DNA of 46,695 nucleotides from Fidelibacterota bacterium (GTDB taxonomy: Bacteria > Fidelibacterota > Marinisomatia > Marinisomatales > JABMOV01): NCBI GenBank assembly GCA_013203145.1, contig JABMOV010000035.1, positions 1 through 46,695 of the forward strand, in the 5' to 3' direction. The position numbers and the translations under genes are program-made. Each line of letters begins with the position of its first letter. Positions within the stretch are counted from its first letter, which is position 1. The notes beneath the pieces are model-generated. The model ran no database searches, had not been told where the DNA came from, and worked only from the letters and a program-made list of their open reading frames with translations. Shown here piece after piece: positions 17,142 to 29,313 of this stretch.

Positions 17142-18257
17142 ATGAAACTGTCCACATCTAAAAATGAACTCAGATTGGCTTTACAAAAATTATCTAAAGC
17201 GACGCCTACCCGATCCACATTACCGATCTTAGGTTGTGCCCTCTTTCAGGTGGAGGAAGAAAGCACGGTGCTCCGTGCAACAGATCTGGAAATAACCATT
17301 GTTGTTCATCTTCCTGCCAGCATTGAAGAAACGGGCTCTGCGGCAATTCCTCTTCATACATTGTTGGAAATAACCAATGAATTGCCTGACGGTAGAATCA
17401 CGATTGCTGTTAACGAGCACAACCGGGTGGAATTAATTACCGACACCGGTGTATATGATTTGATGGGAAAGCCGGCCGAAGAATTTCCAGCTGTTCCAGA
17501 TGTGGACAATTCTAAAGCTGTCGATATCGAGTCTGAGACATTAAAGGCTGTTTTTGAAAACACCAGCTTTGCTGTAAGTAATGACGATTTAAAACCGGCT
17601 CTTACGGGTGTTTATATGAATTTTTCACCTGAAGCTTTAACGGCAGTAGCCACGGATGGTCACAGGCTGGTGCGCTATATTGTGAACGATTTTAAGTCTG
17701 ATGGGTTTGAAGGAGACTTAATTGTCCCTAGAAAATTTATCAATCTTTTTCAATCTGTCGCTCCTAGCGGAGAAAAAGTGCATCTTTGGATAGGCGAAAA
17801 TCATTTAACGGCCTCCATTGGACAGGATCGCTTTTATACGCGGATCATAGACGAAGTATTTCCAAACTATGAAGGCGTTTTGCCAACGGACAACAACAAA
17901 ACATTAGTAATTGGCAAAGATGAGTTCTTAGGCGCCGTGCGAAGAGTTTCAATTTTTTCAAATAAGTCTACGAATCAAATTGCCTTACAATTAGACAGCG
18001 ACAAATCTTCTCTTTCAACAGAAGATCCAGAGAAAGCATCAAAAGCGAAAGAATCGTTGTCGTGTGAATTTAATGGCGAACCGCTTACAATTGGATACAA
18101 CGCAACTTACCTGAAAGATATATTATCTCACGTGTATGACGATGGGGTTGTTGTCAAACTTAATACACCTATTAGCGCTGCTTTGTTCTATCCGGAAACT
18201 CAAGCCGAAAATAGAGACGTAACAATGCTGTTAATGCCTATCCGGTTGAACGATTAA
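17142..18257 (+). CDS. dnaN: DNA polymerase III sliding clamp, beta subunit
   Basis: The 371-residue protein has three clamp repeats. Characteristic segments include KATPTRSTLPILGCALF, ATDLEITI, FPAVPDV, TGVYMNFSPEALTAVATDGHRLVRY and the C-terminal VTMLLMPIRLND. As a ring dimer it tethers polymerase III to DNA and binds many partners. ATG at 17142 gives MKLSTSKNELRLALQKL, like other DnaN N-termini. A GTG two codons earlier (17136) is possible but leaves the GTAAGG ribosome site inside the gene. It heads the dnaN-recF-dciA-gyrB-gyrA cluster typical of origin regions. Confidence 0.96.
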   Translation: MKLSTSKNELRLALQKLSKATPTRSTLPILGCALFQVEEESTVLRATDLEITIVVHLPASIEETGSAAIPLHTLLEITNELPDGRITIAVNEHNRVELITDTGVYDLMGKPAEEFPAVPDVDNSKAVDIESETLKAVFENTSFAVSNDDLKPALTGVYMNFSPEALTAVATDGHRLVRYIVNDFKSDGFEGDLIVPRKFINLFQSVAPSGEKVHLWIGENHLTASIGQDRFYTRIIDEVFPNYEGVLPTDNNKTLVIGKDEFLGAVRRVSIFSNKSTNQIALQLDSDKSSLSTEDPEKASKAKESLSCEFNGEPLTIGYNATYLKDILSHVYDDGVVVKLNTPISAALFYPETQAENRDVTMLLMPIRLND

Positions 18258-18307
18258 TCAGGGCTCAGTGACAGAGCGCCGCCTAACCAAACCATTGATT
18301 GTATGGC

Positions 18308-19392
18308 ATGTCGATCCGAGGGATTGAATTGATATCTTTTCGTAATCATAACAACCGGACAGTCGAATTTTCTCCAGGGCTTAATGTGATTTGGGGAGAA
18401 AACGGTTCAGGAAAAACGTCAATTTTGGAAGCAATTTATTCATTGTCTATTGGTCGGAGTTTTCGTACATCCGACCGGAAGCAAATGATTCAAAAAGAAA
18501 AAGATTATTTCAGGATTGTTGGAAAATTTGAATCTCAGGGGTCTAAATCAAATGTGGCCATGAGTCAATTGAAGGACGGCCGAAGAAAAATAACATTTAA
18601 CGACGAAGCTGTTAAGGGCTTTAGAAACTTTGTTGGAAGAAACCCTGTTGTTTTGCTTTCACCAGAAGAGCAGGGAATTACAAAAGGGGTTCCCGCTGAA
18701 CGCCGCATGTTTTTTGATAAATTGTTTTCAATCGCCTCTCACGATTACTTTGAGGCGCTAACAGAATTTAACCGGGTATTGAAACAGCGCAACTCAGCTC
18801 TGAGCGCTGTAAAAGAAGGACATCAGTCGCCAACGTCAATACATCCGTGGAACGAACCCCTCGCTGAATGCGCACAACGCATCTGGGGGATGAGGGAAAA
18901 TCTCTGGGAAAAATATTCCAATCACTTGAAAGGGGTTGTACAAAAATTAAACGATAACAGTGTCGATCTTGAAGGGCTATACAGCTCAAAAGCCCTTGCA
19001 TCGAAAGAGGATTTCTTGATTACGTTGGAAAAAAACGAACGACGCGATATAGCCCTACAGCGCACAATGTCGGGACCTCAAAAAGATGACTACAGTTTTC
19101 TGTTTAACAACGAAGACATTCGTCAATTTGGATCACAAGGCGAACATAAGCTGGCTTTGATTTTAATTAAATTAGCAGAATTTAAATTCATCCAAGAGTT
19201 GAATGACACGACGCCAATTATTCTTTTAGACGATGTATTGGCAAAGCTCGACTTTCATCGCAGCGAAGTCGTAATGGCTTTACTGGAGAAAAACGTACAG
19301 ACAATTATTACCACGACCAACCTTGTAAATGTGGAATCTCATGGAATTGATGTGAAAAACACAAACAATATGAGTTTATATCTGGAACGACC

Positions 19393-19405
<13 letters not shown>
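18308..19405 (+). CDS. recF: DNA replication and repair protein RecF
   Basis: This SMC-like ATPase helps load RecA at gaps. The product has 365 residues, with N-terminal IRGIELISFRNHNNRTVEF, Walker A GENGSGKTS near 35, the RecF-type NPVVLLSPEEQ, the ABC-like signature region QFGSQGEHK and Walker B IILLDDVLAKLD. Length is normal. ATG at 18308 gives the standard N-terminus; a TTG at 18299 adds three residues. Neither has a strong ribosome site. The gene's end overlaps the next gene by 13 bases. Confidence 0.95.
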
Positions 19406-21632
<2,227 letters not shown>

Positions 21633-21650
21633 GAACGATTGAATTAGTCT

Positions 21651-24125
21651 ATGGATATTGCCAGAGAAAACACAATAAAAAAAGATATTGTCGAGGAGCT
21701 TAGAGAAAGCTACCTGAACTATTCCATGTCCGTGATTGTTGCACGGGCATTACCGGACGTGCGAGACGGATTGAAACCTGTCCATCGCCGAATATTATTT
21801 GGTATGAACGATTTGGGGTCCAACTGGAATCGCCCTTATAAGAAATCAGCCCGTATCGTGGGTGACGTCTTAGGTAAATATCATCCCCACGGCGACTCTT
21901 CAGTTTATGATGCGCTGGTACGTATGGCACAGGATTTTTCCATGCGATATCGATTGGTGGACGGACAGGGAAATTTCGGTTCTGTTGATGGTGACCGCGC
22001 CGCAGCGATGAGGTACACCGAATCCAGGATGACCCGACTAGGCAGCGAAATGCTCCGCGATCTTGATAAAGAAACCGTGGAATGGGTTCCCAACTTTGAC
22101 GACACCCTAAAAGAACCTTCAGTTGTACCAACGGGTATTCCTGCCCTCCTAGCCAATGGCTCAGAAGGTATTGCAGTGGGCATGGCGACAAAGATACCGC
22201 CCCACAACTTAACCGAAGTTGTTAATGGCATGATTGCTTTAATCGAGAATCCTGATCTCACCGTTAGTGAGATTATGGAACATATCAAAGGACCGGACTT
22301 CCCCACGGGCGCCTTCGTGTTGGGTATCGACGGGTTGAAACAGGCCTATGAAACAGGTCGAGGTAAAATTACTGTTCGCGCAAAAGCATTTGTAGAAACC
22401 ACAAAGCAAGGGAAGGAATCCATCATTCTTGATGAGCTTCCCTATCAGGTTAACAAATCTAATTTGATTGAAAAAATTGCTGAATTAGTTCGCGACAAAA
22501 AAATTGACGGAATTACCGATCTTCGAGATGAATCAGATAAAGATGGTATCCGCGTTGTTATTGAAATCCGACGCGATGCCATTCCCGATGTCATTCTAAA
22601 CCTGCTCTATAAACATACACAGCTACAAGATACGTTTGGTATTATTCTGCTAGCCCTTAACAAGGGCATACCAAAAGTGATGTCTCTGAAACAGATTATG
22701 CAGGCCTTTATTGATTTTAGGCATCAAGTGGTGGTGCGCCGGACACAATTTGACTTAAAGCAAGCGGAAGCTCGTGCACATATCCTTGAGGGATTAAAAA
22801 TTGCATTGGACAATATTGATAAAGTCATTGCAATCATTCGTAGTAGCAAAGACCCTGTCCAGGCCAAAGAAGGATTAATGAACTCTTTTGATTTATCTGA
22901 AAAACAAACTCAGGCTATTTTGGATATGCGGCTACAGCGGCTTACAGGTCTTGAAGTTGATAGGGTCGTTGGAGAATACCGCGAACTCATTAAACTAATT
23001 GCCCAATTAAAAGGCATCCTTGACAGTCGCTCCCAGCGGATGGATATTATCAAACAAGAACTCACCGAAGTTCGTGAGCAGTTTGGAGATGAACGCCGGA
23101 CAGAAATTCTTCAGATTGGTTCAAACTTTTCAATGGAAGACATTATTGCTCAAGAGGATATGGTCATTACCATCACACACAATGGCTACATTAAGCGTAC
23201 GGCGGTTAATACATATCGTAGTCAACGTCGTGGTGGGCGCGGCATCCAAGGAGCAGGATCGAAAGACGAAGATTTTATCGAATCTTTATTTATTGCAAAC
23301 ACCCATGACTACATGCTGTTTTTCACAGATCTCGGTAAATGTTATTGGTTAAAAGTCTATGATATTCCCCAAGGAGGTCGAGCAGCTAGAGGAAGAGCCG
23401 TGGTAAATCTCATCGGGAGTCAAACAGGTGAGAGAGTTGAAGCCTTTGTTAGCGTTAATGAATTTGCCGCTGACCGTTACATTGTTATGGCAACCAAGAA
23501 CGGCATCGTTAAAAAGACGCTACTGTCGGCTTATGGAAACCCAAGAAAAGGCGGTATATACGCAATCGAAATCCGTGAAAAAGATCGACTCATAGAAGCT
23601 CGGATCACCGACGGTGATAACGATATTCTTCTGGGAACGCGCGACGGAAAATCCATAAGGTTTTCTGAAAAAGATATTCGTCCCAGCGGGCGAAAAACCA
23701 TGGGCGTTAAAGGAATTACTCTCAGCTCCAAGACTGATGAACTTGTTGGCATGCTCGTGGTGAAACGCGAAGGAACAATTCTTGTCGCAACCGAAAAAGG
23801 TTATGGTAAACGTACAGACGTTATTCAATACCGGACTCAATCTCGAGGCGGAAAAGGTATTATGACCATGCGAACAACAGAGAAAACGGGAAAAATGGTA
23901 TCAACCATGGAAGTTGTAGACACTGATGACCTCATGATTATTACCGACAAAGGCGTTCTTATGCGTCAATCCGTGGCAGAAATCAGGACAATTGGTCGAG
24001 TGACGCAAGGCGTTCGACTTGTAAAGCTTGACGGTGGAACCTCTATTTCATCTATTTCTCGCGTAAATAGAAGCGACGACGAGGATGATTCTTCAGACGA
24101 GATGGCGGAAGAAACAACCGAATAA
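21651..24125 (+). CDS. gyrA: DNA gyrase subunit A
   Basis: The product has 824 residues. The breakage-reunion domain has the catalytic tyrosine in [12 protein letters not shown] and the quinolone-region sequence [17 protein letters not shown], with the usual serine still present (no classic resistance change visible). The C-terminal beta-pinwheel carries the GyrA box QRRGGRG, which marks it as gyrase rather than topoisomerase IV. The tail is strongly acidic ([17 protein letters not shown]), a feature that modulates supercoiling in other gyrases. It follows gyrB after 18 bases. Confidence 0.97.
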   Translation: MDIARENTIKKDIVEELRESYLNYSMSVIVARALPDVRDGLKPVHRRILFGMNDLGSNWNRPYKKSARIVGDVLGKYHPHGDSSVYDALVRMAQDFSMRYRLVDGQGNFGSVDGDRAAAMRYTESRMTRLGSEMLRDLDKETVEWVPNFDDTLKEPSVVPTGIPALLANGSEGIAVGMATKIPPHNLTEVVNGMIALIENPDLTVSEIMEHIKGPDFPTGAFVLGIDGLKQAYETGRGKITVRAKAFVETTKQGKESIILDELPYQVNKSNLIEKIAELVRDKKIDGITDLRDESDKDGIRVVIEIRRDAIPDVILNLLYKHTQLQDTFGIILLALNKGIPKVMSLKQIMQAFIDFRHQVVVRRTQFDLKQAEARAHILEGLKIALDNIDKVIAIIRSSKDPVQAKEGLMNSFDLSEKQTQAILDMRLQRLTGLEVDRVVGEYRELIKLIAQLKGILDSRSQRMDIIKQELTEVREQFGDERRTEILQIGSNFSMEDIIAQEDMVITITHNGYIKRTAVNTYRSQRRGGRGIQGAGSKDEDFIESLFIANTHDYMLFFTDLGKCYWLKVYDIPQGGRAARGRAVVNLIGSQTGERVEAFVSVNEFAADRYIVMATKNGIVKKTLLSAYGNPRKGGIYAIEIREKDRLIEARITDGDNDILLGTRDGKSIRFSEKDIRPSGRKTMGVKGITLSSKTDELVGMLVVKREGTILVATEKGYGKRTDVIQYRTQSRGGKGIMTMRTTEKTGKMVSTMEVVDTDDLMIITDKGVLMRQSVAEIRTIGRVTQGVRLVKLDGGTSISSISRVNRSDDEDDSSDEMAEETTE

Positions 24126-24131
24126 AACGAG

Positions 24132-24836
24132 TTGTTATCAGATAAATTAAAAGCCGTTCAAGACCAAGTTGCCGCTGCGATTGACCGCAGTGGCGATTCA
24201 CGAAATGTGCAGCTTATTGCCATCACAAAAACCCATTCGCCAGAAACCATCATAGAGGCATACAATGCAGGGATTCGAGTTATTGGCGAAAACCGCATTC
24301 AAGAAGCGAGAATAAAGTTTCCGCACCTTGTAAATTATTCAGATTTAACTCGTCGCATGATTGGTCATTTACAAACGAATAAAATCAACAAATGTTTAGA
24401 ATGGTTTGACACATTAGATTCAATTGATTCATTGAAACTTGCAAAAAAAATTAATAGAAAATTAGAAGAAGAAGACAGGATTCTTCCAGCACTGCTGGAG
24501 ATAAACACGAGCGGAGAATCGACAAAAAGCGGATTCAACGTTGAAGATATGGAAGGTCTTCTTGCCTGCGTAGACCAATCCCAACTAAACGTTGAAGGCT
24601 TGATGGCTATTGGACCTCTGACGCAAGAGGAATCAGCAATACGAAAATCATTTCGCATGTTGTATGCTTTACGTGAAAAACTAAACGATGAACTCGCTGC
24701 CGACAAACAATTACATGAGCTATCCATGGGAATGAGCAGTGACTTTGAAATTGCCATTGAAGAAGGATCAACCATGATTCGACTTGGAACAGCTCTCTTC
24801 GGCAAAAGAAAACCTTACCCTCCGCCCAATGCCTAA
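24132..24836 (+). CDS. YggS-family pyridoxal phosphate homeostasis protein
   Basis: The 234-residue TIM-barrel protein belongs to the YggS/PLPBP family. The PLP lysine is K33 in LIAITKTHSPETI. Other landmarks are IGENRIQEARIKFP, IGHLQTNKINKCLEWFDTLDSID, EINTSGESTKSGF, GLMAIGPLT, LSMGMSSDFEIAIEEGSTMIRLGTALFG. Family members buffer PLP and affect amino-acid balance; no enzymatic reaction is known. The start appears to be TTG at 24132, six bases after gyrA. In many bacteria the gene lies near cell-division or pilus genes; here it is attached to gyrA. Confidence 0.93.
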   Translation: MLSDKLKAVQDQVAAAIDRSGDSRNVQLIAITKTHSPETIIEAYNAGIRVIGENRIQEARIKFPHLVNYSDLTRRMIGHLQTNKINKCLEWFDTLDSIDSLKLAKKINRKLEEEDRILPALLEINTSGESTKSGFNVEDMEGLLACVDQSQLNVEGLMAIGPLTQEESAIRKSFRMLYALREKLNDELAADKQLHELSMGMSSDFEIAIEEGSTMIRLGTALFGKRKPYPPPNA

Positions 24837-25344
24837 AATATATTATATCCTAAATCCTGCACATTGGACGATTCCAGAAATGAAGACAACGAACGTTTCA
24901 AACCATACGGTTGTGGAAGATCAAAACAACAAATGGATATGGCCAGACGCCGCGGATAAACGTTCAATCAACCCACAAACGTTTGATAAACTGAAAACAT
25001 TATTCAACATTACTGAAATAATAATATTGGATCGCTGGACGGGAAAAGAAACATGTTCGGTAAAGGACCATGTGAATAGATCTGGTTTTATTATGCTTCG
25101 CGGAAAAACACCTTATAAAACGAATCCTCAGTTTCCAGACGTATCCAGAATATATTCAACTGTTGAAGGACATGGGCCAGTAGTGGTACATACCGTGGGA
25201 CCGGAAAATTATTTAGAAACAGATTCCAACAAAGTCGTCAGTGAAATGTGTGGGATTGTTTCTCCCGTATGGCACTATATTGGTGTAAAGGTAAACGCGC
25301 TGTGCGTCCCGAACAAGAAGACAAAAGATTTTATATCATCATAA
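24829..25344 (+). CDS. Unrecognised 171-residue protein
   Basis: I do not recognise this family. ATG at 24829 (MPKIYYILNPAHWTIPEMK) overlaps the stop of the YggS gene by eight bases; an earlier in-frame ATG at 24784 would extend far into that gene and is less likely. The protein is soluble, with no signal or membrane segment. Distinctive pieces are ILDRWTGKETCSVKDHVNRSG, LRGKTP, a GHGPVVVHTVGPEN stretch, and a C-terminal segment SEMCGIVSPVWHYIGVKVNALCVP. Codon use and composition look like real coding sequence. The Gly-rich turn and the cysteine/histidine-containing C-terminal segment could form a binding pocket, but no function is assigned. Confidence 0.75.
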   Translation: MPKIYYILNPAHWTIPEMKTTNVSNHTVVEDQNNKWIWPDAADKRSINPQTFDKLKTLFNITEIIILDRWTGKETCSVKDHVNRSGFIMLRGKTPYKTNPQFPDVSRIYSTVEGHGPVVVHTVGPENYLETDSNKVVSEMCGIVSPVWHYIGVKVNALCVPNKKTKDFISS

Positions 25345-25357
25345 ATACAGGAAAACG

Positions 25358-27475
25358 ATGAAAAGACAAAATTTAACAAAGATCCTCCTTTTAGCCCTTA
25401 TTCTTGTTTGGGGATGTTATCAAATAAAAACGCAAACATTTGAGTATCCGGAAACAAACAAGATTGATACCGTTGATGATTATCACGGGACAAAAATTGC
25501 AGATCCCTACCGTTGGTTAGAAGATGACAATTCAGAAGAAACTGCAGCATGGGTAAAAGCTCAAAACGAATTGACATTCTCGTATCTGGAGCAAGTTCCT
25601 TTTAGAAATGAAATTAAAAACAGATTAGAAGAAATTTGGAATTACCCAAAATATTCTGCGCCGTTTAAAGAAGGCTCAAGATATTATTTTTACAAAAATA
25701 ACGGATTGCAAAACCAGTATGTATTATATGTTCAGGAATCTCTGGAAGATGACCCAGAAGTTATATTAGACCCCAATACGTTTTCTGAGGAGGGCACGGT
25801 AGCGCTGTCGGGCACCGATTTTTCACAGGACGGACGTTATATGGGATATAGCGTAAGTCAGGCCGGCTCTGATTGGCGTGAATTTTATATTATTGACATG
25901 AATACTCGAGAAAAACTTGATGACCATATTGAATGGGTAAAATTTTCAGGGATGGCCTGGGCTGATAATGGTTTTTATTATACAAGATTTCCAAAGCCGG
26001 AAGAGGGTGGTGAGAAATCTTCTGTAAATGAAAACGAACGAGTTTTCTACCATGAACTCGGAACAAAACAATCCGAAGATAAACTTGTTTTTGAAGACGC
26101 GGAAAACCCTAAAATTGGGAATTATATGAGCGTCACCGAGGATGGTCGCTATGGAATATTGTATCGATATCTTGGAACGCACGGAACTTCAATAAAAATT
26201 CTGGACAGACGAAAGGAAAACTCAGAATTTGAAACATTGATAGAAGATTATACTTATGACCATGCCATTATTGATAATGACGGCGATTTTTTGTTGATGC
26301 TTACCACTCAAAAGGCTCCGAAACAAAGAGTGGTAAAGGTTGATCCGCAAAATCCAGGCGAAGAAAACTGGGAAACCCTTATTCCCGAAAGCGAACACAC
26401 GCTGCGCAATGTATCTGCTGTGGGCGGAAAACTGGTAGCAAACTATTTGCAAGATGCCAGCACCAGAATTAAAGTTTTCAGCAGTGAGGGTTCGTTTGAA
26501 AAAGAAATCACGCTTCCTTCAATCGGAACAGCTAGCGGCTTCGGCGGAAAAAGCGACCAAACAGAGACGTTTTATTCGTTTACATCATTTACACGCCCAT
26601 CAACAATTTATCGCTATGATTTCACTTCTGAGAGATCTTCCATTTTTAGAAAATCGGAGGTCAGTTTTAATTCCGAAGAATATGAAACAAAACAGGTTTT
26701 CTTCTCAAGTAAGGATGGCACCAGCGTTCCCATGTTTATAGTTCATAAAAAAGGACTGGTCCGCGACGGATCAAACCCAACCCTTCTTTATGCGTATGGT
26801 GGTTTCAACGTCAGCAGAACACCCTATTTTAGCATCAGCAATATTGTGTTTCTTGAGCGAGGCGGAGTTTATGCTCTAGCCAATATTCGCGGTGGCGGTG
26901 AATACGGTGAAGATTGGCATCAAGGGGGAATGCTACATAACAAACAAAATGTATTTGATGATTTTATAGGAGCCGCAGAACACCTTATTGCCCAACAATA
27001 CACATCGCCTGATCATTTAGCCATAAAGGGCGGGTCAAACGGAGGGTTGCTTATTGGAGCCGTTGTTAATCAACGCCCCGATTTATTTAAAGCTGCCATT
27101 CCACAAGTCGGCGTAATGGATATGCTAAGGTATCATAAGTTTACCATTGGATACGCCTGGGCAGTAGAATATGGCTCAAGTGACGAAAAAGAACATTTTG
27201 AAAACCTGATTAAATATTCCCCGCTTCACAATATTCGCAATGATGTTCCCTATCCGGCGATTATGATAACCACAGCGGATCACGACGACCGTGTTGTTCC
27301 AGCTCATTCTTTTAAATATGCAGCAGAACTGCAAGAGAAACAAGCGGGTTTTGGCAATCCAGCCCTAATAAGAATTGAAACAAAAGCGGGCCATGGAGCA
27401 GGAAAACCCACCGCAAAAGTGATTGAGGAACAAGCAGATATTTGGTCATTTATCTTGTTCAACACAGAGCAATAA
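25358..27475 (+). CDS. Prolyl oligopeptidase family lipoprotein (S9A)
   Basis: The 705-residue protein has a lipoprotein-type signal ending VWGC (cysteine 20), which suggests membrane anchoring outside the cytoplasm. The N-terminal beta-propeller starts after DTVDDYHGTKIADPYRWLEDD, the hallmark of S9A peptidases. The alpha/beta-hydrolase domain has the nucleophile serine in GGSNGGLL (near 560), the aspartate in DHDDRVVP (near 645) and the histidine in KAGHGAGK (near 678). ANIRGGGEYGEDWHQGG is also diagnostic. It cleaves short peptides after proline in known relatives. It is probably transcribed from its own leader or by read-through from the gyrA group. Confidence 0.93.
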   Translation: MKRQNLTKILLLALILVWGCYQIKTQTFEYPETNKIDTVDDYHGTKIADPYRWLEDDNSEETAAWVKAQNELTFSYLEQVPFRNEIKNRLEEIWNYPKYSAPFKEGSRYYFYKNNGLQNQYVLYVQESLEDDPEVILDPNTFSEEGTVALSGTDFSQDGRYMGYSVSQAGSDWREFYIIDMNTREKLDDHIEWVKFSGMAWADNGFYYTRFPKPEEGGEKSSVNENERVFYHELGTKQSEDKLVFEDAENPKIGNYMSVTEDGRYGILYRYLGTHGTSIKILDRRKENSEFETLIEDYTYDHAIIDNDGDFLLMLTTQKAPKQRVVKVDPQNPGEENWETLIPESEHTLRNVSAVGGKLVANYLQDASTRIKVFSSEGSFEKEITLPSIGTASGFGGKSDQTETFYSFTSFTRPSTIYRYDFTSERSSIFRKSEVSFNSEEYETKQVFFSSKDGTSVPMFIVHKKGLVRDGSNPTLLYAYGGFNVSRTPYFSISNIVFLERGGVYALANIRGGGEYGEDWHQGGMLHNKQNVFDDFIGAAEHLIAQQYTSPDHLAIKGGSNGGLLIGAVVNQRPDLFKAAIPQVGVMDMLRYHKFTIGYAWAVEYGSSDEKEHFENLIKYSPLHNIRNDVPYPAIMITTADHDDRVVPAHSFKYAAELQEKQAGFGNPALIRIETKAGHGAGKPTAKVIEEQADIWSFILFNTEQ

Positions 27476-27683
27476 AACCTTCTGGGTTTAATACGGGATT
27501 TGGCTCCAGCGCACATAAAAAGCCTTTAGCAAATAAAGATTACCCTAAAGCAAAGATTTTGATTAACTTCCGCGGGTTCTTTTAAAAACCACGTTAAAGA
27601 ACAGATAAGACTTTTGGCTATAGAGCCGATTCGCACCAGGGAAATCAAAGGCGAATATTTTTATTTTTTTATAAGGAGAGGGC

Positions 27684-28058
27684 ATGGGACGAGCTAAGAT
27701 TTTGGTTGTTGAAGACGATCAAATCAGCAAACAATTAATGTATCATTTTCTTAAAGACTATGATGTGCTTTATGCAGAAACAGTCAAAGAAGCAATAACC
27801 CAGATTGAAACAAAACCTGTAAACTGTGTTCTTTTAGATATATCGCTACATGGTAACGAAGACGGACTAAAGATTTCTAAATATATTAAAAGCGAAGAAA
27901 CAAAAAAGAACATCCCCGTAATCGCTACAACGGCCCACGCTTTTACACATGACAGAGACCGTTGTTTAAGCTCGGGATGTGATGAATTTTTAACAAAGCC
28001 AATCCGTAAAGCAAGATTATTAGAAACGGTTGAGCAACACTTGAAGGTTAAAAACTAA
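27684..28058 (+). CDS. Stand-alone CheY-like response regulator receiver
   Basis: The 124-residue protein is a receiver domain only. The acidic pocket is E10-D11-D12, the phosphoacceptor is D52 (CVLLDISLHGNEDG), the switch Thr is at 82-83 (ATTAH) and the conserved lysine is K105 (LTKPI). There is no output domain, so it probably signals by protein contact or serves in a phosphorelay. A strong AAGGAGAGGGC ribosome site precedes the ATG. No histidine kinase is in the window. It ends tail to tail with psuG, overlapping by four bases. The 208 bases upstream hold no recognisable gene. Confidence 0.92.
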   Translation: MGRAKILVVEDDQISKQLMYHFLKDYDVLYAETVKEAITQIETKPVNCVLLDISLHGNEDGLKISKYIKSEETKKNIPVIATTAHAFTHDRDRCLSSGCDEFLTKPIRKARLLETVEQHLKVKN

Positions 28059-28990
28059 CTAATACTTTCTTTCTTTTTTACTAAAAGCTGTTTAGATATA
28101 TCCGCCCCAAGTTTTACATTATTCAACGCCAAAGCGATATTTGTTTTCAAGCTTTCTCCCCCTGTCATTTCTACGATTGTCTTCAACAAGAACGGTGTGA
28201 CGCTTTTCCCGGAAATGTTTTTATTCTCACATTCAACTAAAGCCTTATCAATAATAGAACCGATTTTATTTGCCGGGATCTCATCTGCTTTAGCTACCGG
28301 ATTGGCGACAACAATTGCCTGTGAGCGTTGCAACAAACAATGATTGAGAAAAAGTGAAACAATCTCTGATATAGTATTAAACGAATATGGGACAACGTTT
28401 CCTGAAGAACGCGAGTAGAAAGCAGGGAAATCGGCTGTTTTGTATCCAACAACGGGGACGCCGGCCGTTTCCAATGCTTCAAGCGTTTTTGGTATATCCA
28501 ATATGGCTTTTGCCCCAGCCGTAACAACAATTATCGGATAGACTCCCAAAGCCGGAATATCTTGCGAAACATCAAAGCTTGTCTCCGCACCGCGATGTAC
28601 TCCACCAATTCCCCCGGTAGCAAACACTTCAATCCCGGCACTATATGCAATCGCCATTGTAGAAGATACGGTAGTTGCCCCGTTTAATTTTTGTGACATG
28701 ACGAAGGACAAATCTCTGATTCCTGTTTTATAAGCAGGTTGTGAGGCCAGGATCTCAAGTTCGTGATCTGCGAGACCCACATGAATCTTCCCATCAAGAA
28801 TACCAATCGTTGCAGGTATTACGTCTTTTTCTTCAACGAGCCTTTCGGCTTTTTTTGCAAAGGATACATTATCGGGAAAAGGCATTCCGTGAGAGATAAT
28901 TGTGGATTCTAAAGCCAGAACGGGCCTGCCAAGAGCCAGAGCTTCTTTTACTCTCGGGTGAATTTGAAGCAAATCAAAAGGAATTTTCAT
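28055..28990 (-). CDS. psuG: Pseudouridine-5'-phosphate glycosidase
   Basis: This enzyme splits pseudouridine 5'-phosphate reversibly into uracil and ribose 5-phosphate. The 311-residue protein shows the family's LALESTIISHGMPFPDN, PATIGILDGKIHVG, NGATTVSSTMAIAYSAGIEVFATGGIGGVHRG, SFDVSQDIPAL and TAGAKAILDIPKTLEALETAGVPVVGYKTADFPAFY. Length is normal. ATG at 28990 gives the standard N-terminus (MKIPFDLL); a longer frame reaches 29107 but would read through the upstream terminator region. The kinase partner psuK is not nearby. Its stop overlaps the receiver gene's stop by four bases. Confidence 0.94.
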   Translation of the reverse strand: MKIPFDLLQIHPRVKEALALGRPVLALESTIISHGMPFPDNVSFAKKAERLVEEKDVIPATIGILDGKIHVGLADHELEILASQPAYKTGIRDLSFVMSQKLNGATTVSSTMAIAYSAGIEVFATGGIGGVHRGAETSFDVSQDIPALGVYPIIVVTAGAKAILDIPKTLEALETAGVPVVGYKTADFPAFYSRSSGNVVPYSFNTISEIVSLFLNHCLLQRSQAIVVANPVAKADEIPANKIGSIIDKALVECENKNISGKSVTPFLLKTIVEMTGGESLKTNIALALNNVKLGADISKQLLVKKKESIS

Positions 28991-29020
28991 AATAAAAGTT
29001 AGGTTTATATTTTGTGGTAG

Positions 29021-29055
29021 AAACAAAAAAATCCCGACATGTAAATGCCGGGATT
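29021..29055 (-). terminator. Rho-independent terminator for the small minus-strand gene
   Basis: On the minus strand an 11-base-pair stem (AATCCCGGCAT against ATGTCGGGATT, one G-U pair) with a TTAC loop is followed by TTTTTTGTTT. It lies 36 bases past the stop of the 29091-29273 gene and before psuG, so it separates the two minus-strand genes. It has no T-run on the plus strand. Confidence 0.85.
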
Positions 29056-29090
29056 CAACCAAGAGGTAATATAAGATGGATGTTTTTCGT

Positions 29091-29273
29091 CTACGTTGTT
29101 GCCACAATTCCGTATTCAGAGGCTAAACGGTTTATAGCCTCCATCAAACTATCCTTCTCTATTTCATCGACAAAAACAACTTTGTGCGGCAAAGCCGTTC
29201 CGTCTAATAATCTTTTATCCCGGTCATCCAGGAACTCTATAATTTTTTGCTCTGTTTGTGTAAAACGTCTCAT
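29091..29273 (-). CDS. Unrecognised 60-residue protein
   Basis: This small gene is supported by three things seen directly: an AACGGAGAAGCC ribosome site just before the ATG at 29273, a strong terminator just after the stop, and a charged, protein-like sequence (MRRFTQTEQKIIEFLDDRD, then ALPHKVVFVDEIEKDSLMEAINRLASEYGIVATT). An upstream ATG at 29315 would add 14 residues but has no comparable ribosome site. The product looks soluble and alpha/beta; no known family is recognised. It is divergent from the gene starting at 29314. Confidence 0.65.
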   Translation of the reverse strand: MRRFTQTEQKIIEFLDDRDKRLLDGTALPHKVVFVDEIEKDSLMEAINRLASEYGIVATT

Positions 29274-29313
29274 GGCTTCTCCGTTTCTCTCGATTACTAC
29301 TTTTACAAAGACC

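Noticed and set aside
27474..27492. AAACC-TTCTG-GGTTT hairpin after the prolyl oligopeptidase gene as a terminator
   Set aside because: The stem is only five pairs and no T-run follows.
29014..29313. N-terminal 100 residues of the longer plus-strand frame ending at 29814
   Set aside because: This part is the antisense of the ribosome-site- and terminator-supported minus-strand gene and has low-complexity Ser/Arg-rich shadow composition.
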